64,000 nucleotides of DNA from Paraescarpia echinospica (lineage: Eukaryota > Annelida > Polychaeta > Sabellida > Siboglinidae): the NCBI GenBank assembly GCA_020002185.1, contig CM034533.1:48148346-48212345 (forward strand). The letters are read 5' to 3'. This document shows positions 34,201 through 45,787 of the stretch, in pieces (within the stretch, counting starts at the first letter, position 1; each line of letters opens with the position of its first letter). Made by a program: the position numbers and the translations under genes. The notes below the pieces were generated by a model. It did not search any database, had not been told where the DNA came from, and saw nothing but the letters and a program-made list of their open reading frames with translations.

Positions 34201-37200
34201 AATTAACCATGTCACAGTAATATGCTTTGTGTCTGGATGTGCAGAACCAGTTCTGTTACACCCAGTTGGTCCATGATTGTTGCCTGATGTGTCTCTCCCT
34301 GTCTCACAGTCTCTGTCAGAGACCATTGAGGAGCATCTCGCCAACGCTCTGCTCATTGTCACAGTCGACTCTGCCACGGGACTCAAGGTCAGTAAGTCAA
34401 TAGGTCATTCACATGAAAGCCAGTGAATACACAAACCTTGCTGATACTTAATATCAGCCCATATTAAAATTTCACTGTGAAAATGTGTTGTCTAAATGAC
34501 TCTGTAATATGTCTGTATTACCAAATAACATTATTTAGAAACAGCTATTATTTAATTTTTATACATATATAACTTGATTTGTTGTGTAAAATAACAGGTA
34601 TGTAAAATGTGTTATTATTAGTGTTATTGTTGTTGCCAGAAACACATTTTATTAAATGTTGGAGGAACACAGCAGGTCAATAAATGTTAATAAAACTGCT
34701 GTTAGGTGCATATGGTTTATGCAGAGTGCCCCATGGTACTTTATTTTCATAGCAATTGGAGTATGGCTGATGTAATAGTGACATGGGGGCGAGTTGTGTC
34801 CAGCATGTACTGACCGCTGTGTTTGTTCCCAGCGCTTAAAGAAGATGCTCGAGCCATCAGCGTACGTGCGAGTGTCCATCGGGAACAAGGAGCAAAAGAC
34901 AGCCGTGAAGGCGAAGACAACAAACCCAAAGTGGGAGGAACATCTTCAATTCCTCATCCACAACCCCAGTGTACAGGAGCTTGACATCTCTGTAAGTCAT
35001 GTTTCCATGGCAACAATAGTGTCATGTCTCCATGGCAACAAGGTTGTCACATCTCCATGGCAACAATATTGTCATGTCTCAGTGTCACATCTCCATTGCT
35101 ACGACACTGTCACGTCTCCATGGCAACAACATTGTCATATGTCCGAGGTGGCATGGTAACAGTGGTGTCAGGTCTCCATGGCGACAACATTGTCATATGT
35201 CCATGGCAACAATGTTGTCATATGTCCATGACAACAACATTGGCAGTGTGGTAGTGCATTAGCCTGTCTGAAGGACAAGAGGGGCAGATCATTGTGATCC
35301 TAAAGTTTCCGCACATCTACGTAAAGTATGAAATATTACTAATCTTGCCACACTGTTTGCCTAAGGTGTGAATTTGTGAATCACCTTTCTAAATGACATA
35401 CCGTGTACATACCTTACTTAATTAAATGACATATACCGTGTACATACCTTACTTAATTAAATGACATATACAGTGTACATACCTTACTTAATTAAATGAC
35501 ATATACAGTGTACATACCTTACTTAATTAAATGACATATACAGTGTACATACCTTACTTAATTAAATGACATATACAGTGTACATACCTTACTTAATTAA
35601 ATGACATATACAGTGTACATACCTTACTTAATTAAATGACATATACAGTGGACATACCTTACTTAATTAAATGACATATACAGTGTACATACCTTACTTA
35701 ATTAAATGACATATACAGTGGACATACCTTACTTAATTAAATGACATATACAGTGTACATACCTTACTTAATTAAATGACATATACAGTGGACATACCTT
35801 ACTTAATTAAATGACATATACAGTGTACATACCTTACTTAATTAAATGACATATACAGTGTACATACCTTACTTAATTAAATGACATATACAGTGTACAT
35901 ACCTTACTTAATTAAATGACATATACAGTGTACATACCTTACTTAATTAAATGACATATACAGTGTACATACCTTACTTAATTAAATGACATATACAGTG
36001 TACATACCTTACTTAATTAAATGACATATACATACCTTACTGTACATACCTTACTTAATTAAATGACATATACAGTGGACATACCTTACTTAATTAAATG
36101 ACATATACAGTGTACATACCTTACTTAATTAAATGACATACAGTGTACATACTTACTTAATTAAATGACATATACAGTGTACATACCTTACTTAATTAAA
36201 TGACATATACAGTGTACATACCTTACTTAATTAAATGACATATACAGTGGACATACCTTACTTAATTAAATGACATATACAGTGTACATACCTTACTTAA
36301 TTAAATGACATATACAGTGGACATACCTTACTTAATTAAATGACATATACAGTGTACATACCTTACTTAATTAAATGACATATACAGTGTACATACCTTA
36401 CTTAATTAAATGACATATACAGTGTACATACCTTACTTAATTAAATGACATATACAGTGGACATACCTTACTTAATTAAATGACATATACAGTGTACATA
36501 CCTTACTTAATTAAATGACATATACAGTGTACATACCTTACTTAATTAAATGACATACAGTGTACATATCTTACTTAATTAAATGACATACAGTGTACAT
36601 ACCTTACTTAATTAAATGACATATACAGTGTACATACCTTACTTAATTAAATGACATATACAGTGTACATACCTTACTTAATTAAATGACATATACAGTG
36701 TACATACCTTACTTAATTAAATGACATATACAGTGTACATACCTTACTTAATTAAATGACATATACAGTGTACATACCTTACTTAATTAAATGACATATA
36801 CAGTGGACATACCTTACTTAATTAAATGACATATACCGTGTACATACCTTACTTAATTAAATGACATATACCGTGTACATACCTTACTTAATTAAATGAC
36901 ATACAGTGTACATATCTTACTTAATTAAATGACATACAGTGTACATACCTTACTTAATTAAATGACATATACAGTGGACATACCTTACTTAATTAAATGA
37001 CATATACAGTGTACATACCTTACTTAATTAAATGACATATACAGTGGACATACCTTACTTAATTAAATGACATATACAGTGTACATGCCTTACTTAATTA
37101 AATGACATATACAGTGGACATACCTTACTTAATTAAATGACATATACAGTGTACATACCTTACTTAATTAAATGACATACACAGTGTACATACCTTACTT

Positions 37201-39381
37201 AATTAAATGACATATACAGTGTACATACCTTACTTAATTAAATGACATATACAGTGTACATACCTTACTTAATTAAATGACATACAGTGTACATACCTTA
37301 CTTAATTAAATGACATATACAGTGTACATACCTTACTTAATTAAATGACATATACAGTGTACATACCTTACTTAATTAAATGACATATACAGTGTACATA
37401 CCTTACTTAATTAAATGACATATACAGTGTACATACCTTACTTAATTAAATGACATATACAGTGTACATACCTTACTTAATTAAATGACATATACAGTGT
37501 ACATACCTTACTTAATTAAATGACATACAGTGTACATATCTTACTTAATTAAATGACATATACAGTGTACATACCTTACTTAATTAAATGACATACAGTG
37601 TACATATCTTACTTAATTAAATGACATATACAGTGGACATACCTTGCTTAATTAAATGACATATACAGTGTACATACCTTACTTAATTAAATGACATATA
37701 CAGTGGACATACCTTACTTAATTAAATGACATACAGTGTACATATCTTACTTAATTAAATGACATACAGTGTACATATCTTACTTAATTAAATGACATAT
37801 ACAGTGGACATACCTTACTTAATTAAATGACATATACAGTGTACATACCTTACTTAATTAAATGACATATACAGTGTACATACCTTACTTAATTAAATGA
37901 CATATACAGTGTACATACCTTACTTAATTAAATGACATATACAGTGTACATACCTTACTTAATTAAATGACATATACAGTGGACATACCTTACTTAATTA
38001 AATGACATATACAGTGTACATACCTTACTTAATTAAATGACATATACAGTGTACATACCTTACTTAATTAAATGACATATACAGTGGACATACCTTACTT
38101 AATTAAATGACATATACAGTGGACATACCTTACTTAATTAAATGACATATACAGTGGACATACCTTACTTAATTAAATGACATATACAGTGTACATACCT
38201 TACTTAATTAAATGACATATACAGTGTACATACCTTACTTAATTAAATGACATATACAGTGTACATACCTTACTTAATTAAATGACATATACAGTGGACA
38301 TACCTTACTTAATTAAATGACATATACAGTGGACATACCTTACTTAATTAAATGACATATACAGTGTACATACCTTACTTAATTAAATGACATATACAGT
38401 GGACATACCTTACTTAATTAAATGACATATACAGTGTACATACCTTACTTAATTAAATGACATACAGTGTACATATCTTACTTAATTAAATGACATATAC
38501 AGTGGACATACCTTACTTAATTAAATGACATATACAGTGTACATACCTTACTTAATTAAGGTGGCTGCATCGGCTATTATATGCTTTTTTTAATTAATCA
38601 TTTCTAATATAAATTTTGAAGATAAGCTAACCATGTTTTCTCAGAGTTTGCTTCAGATACTAAACAATAGTCCAGACCAAAAAGAATTGACTTTTTATGT
38701 TGTTTAGAGATATTTAAATGTGTTTAAAGACAATTAAAAAATATGTCAAAAATCGCCTTAAAATGGCATTTTATTTCATTTTGAGAAATCCCCAAAAGAA
38801 AAATTTGTATGGTTGTAAGTACAAACATGTTATTGTCATTCATACAGGGTTTTTTGTAAACAAATGCATATTAAGTTTGATACAGCTTCATAAACATTTT
38901 GCTACAATGTTGAAAGACAGCAAAAATCCGTACTGCATTTTTGGCACGACCCCTTCACCAAACATAAAACCATCCCGTGCAGTTCTTATGCCAAGTTATG
39001 GCTTTGTAAGTATTGTAGTTTTTATAAAAAGTTAGATTAAGTAATACTTCCTGGTTGTTACCAATAATACAGTTGTCACCAGATTTCCCACCAAGGTTAT
39101 CCCGCCAAGTTGTCTCATGATATTGTGTTACGAAGGGCCATCTGTTGAACTTGTTGTGGTAGACATGATTGATTGACACCAGCTGGGGTCAGTCACGGTG
39201 TCATTGCAAATGGCAGCTGAGGTCGGGCATTATCGGAGAATAAACAAAACTACGGCCAGTATTTGGTGATTTGACAGCTGATGTATTTAGGTAATTATAA
39301 TACAGCAGAATAGTGGCATGAGAATAACCAGACTATTATGATCTGTATTCATGGTGAATGAATTTATGTTTAAACTGGGCT

Positions 39382-39427
<46 letters not shown>

Positions 39428-42400
39428 ATCGTCACTATGGAAACATCGTTAGTTTCCAAGAATCTGAAGGGACTTTCCACAGACACTAAAAATACTAGTT
39501 TTTAAAGGACTGATTGGTGACATGGTGATAGTGCCTTGGGTTTTTTAATAGTACACATGTTCATACTGACACCTACTAATGTTCTATGAAGAAAAAAATA
39601 AAGAAATCAACTGACATGATACCCGGTGCAGCTACCTTAAATGACTGAATGCAAATAGTGTTCGTAAAGTTGTTTTTAACAAAATTTATGTGATTAACAA
39701 CAGTTTTCAACATCACATGTCCACATTAGAAGAAGGCATGCCTGATGACTGAATTATCTGTAAGAAATAACTTAATAGGAGTTAAACAAAGATTTTTTAA
39801 ACAAATCACACATAATTAAACAGGAAACCAAACGGTCATGTGAATCGTAATGTGTTTATTGTCAACAACCTGATTTTGATTATATAGAACTTATTGCTAA
39901 ATGTTGATTTAGTACTGTGAAGTTGAGTGACTGATCTATATTGCGCTCCAGGTGATTGATAGCGGCAAGAGCTCTAAGAAGCTAGGGACTGTGAGTGACT
40001 GAGCTGTGTTGTGTTCCAGGTGATTGACAGTGACAAGGACTCTAAGAAGCTAGGGACTGTGGGCGACTGAATTATGTTGGGTTGTGATTGCCAGTGGCAA
40101 GGGCTCTAAGAAGCTAGGGACTGTGGGTGACTGAGCTGTGTTGTGCTCCAGGTGATTGACAGTGGCAAGAGCTCTAAGAAGCTAGGGAATGTGAGTGACT
40201 GAGCTGTGTTGTGCTCCAGGTGATTGACAGTGGCAAGGGCTCTAAGAAGCTAGGGACTGTGGGTGACTGAGCTGTGTTGTGCTCCAGGTGATTGACAGTG
40301 GCAAGGGCTCTAAGAAGCTAGGGACTGTGAGTGACTGAGCTGTGTTGTGCTCCAGGTGATTGACAGTGGCAAGGGCTCTAAGAAGCTAGGGACTGTGGGT
40401 GACTGAGCTGTGTTGTGCTCCAGGTGATTGACAGTGGCAAGGGCTCTAAGAAGCTAGGGACTGTGGGTGACTGAGCTGTGTTGTGCTCCAGGTGATTGAC
40501 AGTGGCAAGGGCTCTAAGAAGCTAGGGACTGTGAGTGACTGAGCTGTGTTGTGCTCCTGGTGACTGACAGTGGCAAGGGCTCTAAGAAGCTAGGGATTGT
40601 GGGTGACTGATCTGTGCTGTGCTTCATGTGATTGACAGTGGCAAGGGCTCTAAGAAATTAGGGTCTGTGTGTGACTGATCTGTGCTGTGCTCCAGATGAT
40701 TGACAGTGGCAAGGGCTCTAAGAAGTTAGGGACTGCGGGTGACTGAGCTGTGTTGTGCTCCAGGTGATTGATAGTGACAAGGACTCTAAGAAGCTAGGGA
40801 CTGTGGGCGACTGAATTATGTTGGGTTGTGATTGCCAGTGGCAAGGGCTCTAAGAAGCTAGGGACTGTGGGTGACTGAGCTGTGTTGTGCTCCAGGTGAT
40901 TGACAGTGGCAAGAGCTCTAAGAAGCTAGGGAATGTGAGTGACTGAGCTGTGTTGTGCTCCAGGTGATTGACAGTGGCAAGGGCTCTAAGAAGCTAAGGA
41001 CTGTGGGTGACTGAGCTGTGTTGTGCTCCTGGTGATGACAGTGGCAAGGGCTCTAAGAAGCTAGGGACTTGTGGACTGACTCTGTGCTGTGACTTCTCTA
41101 AGAAGCTAGTGAGGTGACTGAGCTATTGACAGTGGCAAGGGCTCTAAGAAATTAGGGTCTGTGTGTGACTGATCTGTGCTGTGCTCCAGATGATTGACAG
41201 TGGCAAGGGCTCTAAGAAGTTAGGGACTGCGGGTGACTGAGCTGTGTTGTGCTCCAGGTGATTGATAGTGACAAGGACTCTAAGAAGCTAGGGACTGTGG
41301 GCGACTGAATTATGTTGGGTTGTGATTGCCAGTGGCAAGGGCTCTAAGAAGCTAGGGACTGTGGGTGACTGAGCTGTGTTGTGCTCCAGGTGATTGACAG
41401 TGGCAAGAGCTCTAAGAAGCTAGGGAATGTGAGTGACTGAGCTGTGTTGTGCTCCAGGTGATTGACAGTGGCAAGGGCTCTAAGAAGCTAAGGACTGTGG
41501 GTGACTGAGCTGTGTTGTGCTCCTGGTGACTGACAGTGGCAAGGGCTCTAAGAAGCTAGGGATTGTGGGTGACATCTGTGCTGTGCTTCATGTGACTGAC
41601 AGTGGCAAGGGCTCTAAGAAATTAGGGTCTGTGTGTGACTGATCTGTGCTGTGCTCCAGATGATTGACAGTGGCAAGGGCTCTAAGAAGTTAGGGACTGC
41701 GGGTGACTGAGCTGTGTTGTGCTCCAGGTGATTGATAGTGACAAGGACTCTAAGAAGCTAGGGACTGTGGGCGACTGAATTATGTTGGGTTGTGATTGCC
41801 AGTGGCAAGGGCTCTAAGAAGCTAGGGACTGTGGGTGACTGAGCTGTGTTGTGCTCCAGGTGATTGACAGTGGCAAGAGCTCTAAGAAGCTAGGGACTGT
41901 GAGTGACTGAGCTGTGTTGTGCTCCAGGTGATTGACAGTGGCAAGGGCTCTAAGAAGCTAGGGACTGTGGGTGACTGAGCTGTGTTGTGCTCCAGGTGAT
42001 TGACAGTGGCAAGGGCTCTAAGAAGCTAGGTACTGTGGGTAACTGAGCTGTGTTGTGCTCCAGGTGATTGACAGTGGCAAGGGCTCTAAGAAGCTAGGGA
42101 CTGTGAGTGACTGAGCTGTGTTGTGCTCCAGGTGATTGACAGTGGCAAGGGCTCTAAGAAGCTAGGGACTGTGGGTGACTGAGCTGTGTTGTGCTCCAGG
42201 TGATTGACAGTGGCAAGGGCTCTAAGAAGCTAGGGACTGTGAGTGACTGAGCTGTGTTGTGCTCCAGGTGTTTGACAATGACAAGGGCTCTAAGAAGCTA
42301 GGAACTGTAGGTGACTGAGCTGTGTTGGGTTGTGATTGACAGTGGCAAGGGCTCTAAGAAATTAGGGTCTGTGCGTGACTGATCTGTGCTGTGCTCCAGG

Positions 42401-45400
42401 TGGTTGACAGTGGCAAGGGCTCTATGTAGCTATGGACTGTGAGTGACTGAGCTGTGTTGTGCTCCAGGTGATTGATAGTGACAAGGGCTCTAAGAAGCTA
42501 GGGACTGTGGGTGACTGAGCTGTGTTGTGCCCCAGGTGATTGACAGTGGCAAGGGCTCTAAGAAGCTAGGGACTGTGAGTGACTGAGCTGTGTTGTGCTC
42601 CAGGTGATTGACAGTGACAAGGCCTCTAAAAAGCTAGGGACTGTGAGTGACTGAGCTGTGTTGTGCTCCAGGTGATTGACAGTGGCAAGGGCTCTAAGAA
42701 GCTAGGGACTGTGGGTGACTGAGCTGTGTCGTGCTCCAGGTGATTGACAGTGACAAGGGCTCTAAGAAGCTAGGGACTGAGTGACTGATCTGTGTTGTGC
42801 TCCAGGTGTTTGACAATGACAAGGGCTCTAAGAAGCTAGGAACTGTAGGTGACTGAGCTGTGTTGGGTTGTGATTGACAGTGGCAAGGGCTCTAAGAAAT
42901 TAGGGTCTGTGTGTGACTGATCTGTGCTGTGCTCCAGATGATTGACAGTGGCAAGGGGTCTAAGAAGTTAGGGACTGCGGGTGACTGAGCTGTGTTGTGC
43001 TCCAGGTGATTGATAGTGACAAGGGCCCTAAGAAGGTAGGGACTGTGAGTGACTGAGCTGTGTTGTGCTCCAGGTGATTGATAGTGACAAGGGCTCTAAG
43101 AAGATAGGGACTGTGGGTGACTGAGCTGTGTTGTGCTCTAGGTGATTGATAGTGACAAGGGCTCTAAGAAGCTAGGGACTGTGGGTGACTGAGCTGTGTT
43201 GTGCTCCAGGTGATTGACAGTGGCAATGGCTCTAAGAAGCTAGGGACTGGGTGACTGAGCTGTGTTGTGCTCCAGGTGATGACAGTGGCAAGGGCTCTAA
43301 GAAGCTAGGGACTGCGGGTGACTGAGCTGTGTTGTGCTCTAGGTGATTGACAGTGGCAAGGGCTCTAAGAAGCTAGGGACTGGGAGTGACTGAGCTGTGT
43401 TGTGCTCCAGGTGATTGACAGTGGCAAGGGCTCTAAGAAGCTAGGGACTGTGAATGTCTCCGTCAAGGATCTGCTCAACGCGAAGGACATGACTGTCAAC
43501 CGACCATTCCAGCTGAAGGATGCAGAGCCTCAGAGCAAGATACACCTGCAGCTGTGTCTCAGGGTAAATGTCCCCTCTAAACTGTACTTCCATCATCAAT
43601 TTAATATGAGATATTATAAGTTTCGCTAAAAAGAAAAACAGAAATTATGTTTGCTACATGAAGTAAAGATGATTTAGTGTAATTTCTTAAGTTCACAAAA
43701 CGTTAGGTAAAAAAAACAATATTTACAATTATATAAATGGGTTATATACTTTAAAATGTACAGTTCTTGTTTCACTGCTATTAATGACAATCACTTTTTA
43801 GTTGAACTATACAAGAAGTTTGAAGATAGATTCAATAACTGTGGTAATGATCATTGTAAAAAACACAAAGAAAACAGATGCCATATAAAAATGTTACAAA
43901 ATTGTTCTCGTATGATAATTATGATCTAATCCGAGTCTGAATTTTTTACAGATCCTGACGTCGTTCAAGCCAGTGAACTGGGCCCAGGACACAGTGTTCA
44001 ACCTGGAGTCGACTCCCTCCTCCGAGGACAGAGAGGAGGAGGAGGAGGAGCAGCCAGTGAGTCCTCCAGTGGCTCCGGCTGGAGCAAATGAGGACAAGAA
44101 CCGGAGCAGTGAATCAGCCAACGACAACAAGGAGGAGAATGATGAGGTAGTCGCTGAGACCATCGGTCAGCAGAGTGACCACAGTCGGTCATCCACGGCC
44201 ACGCCAGAGCGTCCAGTCGGTCAGGAGCTGAGACAGCGGACCGCGGCCAGACGGTGAGTATACTGCAGTGACACCTGGTGGAGTACAATGACTTGAGTCG
44301 GCTGAGAGACCCGGGAAGGTAAAACACTCTCTTATAACACACCCTCTGACTGTGTCATTTATTTTTCCTTGTAATCAAGAAATCATTAGCTTCTACCTGG
44401 TGCATATGTTAGGTTACATAAAAATCCCATACAGAATAAATGTCTGGACTGTCATGGACTCTGTGCCTATGAATCATGACAGAAGCATCCATAAAGTGGT
44501 TCAGTTTATTCAGTTAAATATGTCACTCAAGGACACAAATTAATGCACTTGTCATATCTGCCATAATATTACATTGCATCTATTATTTAGACTAAGTAGA
44601 AGTTGTCGCGGTGTTCCTGGTCGCCATTGTGAGTTGTGTTGAATGTAGTCGCGGTGCTCCTGGTCGCCATTGTGAGTTGTGTTGAATGTAGTCGCGGTGT
44701 TCCTGGTCGCCATTGTGAGTTGTGTTAAATGTAGTTACTGTGTGTGCCACCAGGGAGCCCGTGTCTGAGAGTGAGGCTGACCTGGGGCGTATCCAGGTGA
44801 CAGTTCGCTACAGCGCCCAACGCAACCGACTCGTGGCGGTCGTACACAAGTGTGAGTAAGTACACAGCTCTGGTCTCTCGTGGTTACCTCACTGTCAACG
44901 TGTTCTATGGTGACATATGCTGCTTATGTCAATTCACATTAGTGACACTGTGTAACTGTCATCATTGTTCTCTGTCCAAATGATGTGTCACTGTCTTGTG
45001 TCATTATGTCTCCTGACATGTCACCATATCACTGTCCTATGTCATAGTGTCTCTTGACATGTCACTGTGCTCTGTGTCATAGATGTCTGTTGGCTCTGAT
45101 GAGATGACGCTACATTTTGTGTCATAGATAACTGTTGGTGTGTGACACTGATGATGTGTCACTATGTTCTGTGTCGTAGACGTCTGTTGGCATATGACAG
45201 TGATGATGTGTTACTATGTTCTGTCGTAGAGGTCTGTCGATGTGTGACTCTGATGACATGACGCTACATTTTGTGTCAGATATATGTTGGTGTGTGACAC
45301 TGATGTTGTGTCACTATTTTCTGTGTCGCAGAGGTCTGTCGGTGTGTGACAGTGATGACATGTCACTGTGTTCTGTGTCATAGAGGTCTGTTGACGTGTG

Positions 45401-45751
45401 ACATTGATGACATGCCATTATGTTCTGTGTCGTAGATGTCTGTTGGCGTATGATAGTGATGACATGTCACTATGTTCTGTCGTAGAGGTTTGTTGATGTG
45501 TGACTCTGATGACATGACACTACGTTTTGTGTCATAGATATCTGTTGGTGTGTGACAGTGATGACATGTCACTGTGTTCTGTGTTGTAGAGGTCTGCTGG
45601 CTTGTGATGCTGATGATATGTCGGACCCATATGTGCGGCTCTATCTACTTCCCGACCGGTCGAGTACCACGAAGAAGAAGACTCAGACCGTGCGCAACAA
45701 CCTCAGCCCTGTGTTTGATGAGACGTGAGTCACCTTCACTGTGGGTGTGTG

Positions 45752-45787
<36 letters not shown>

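Noticed and set aside
35390..38559. CRISPR-like or origin-like AT-rich iteron array
   Set aside because: Contiguous 35-bp tandem repeats without spacers, within an intron of a metazoan gene; no origin protein or other context.
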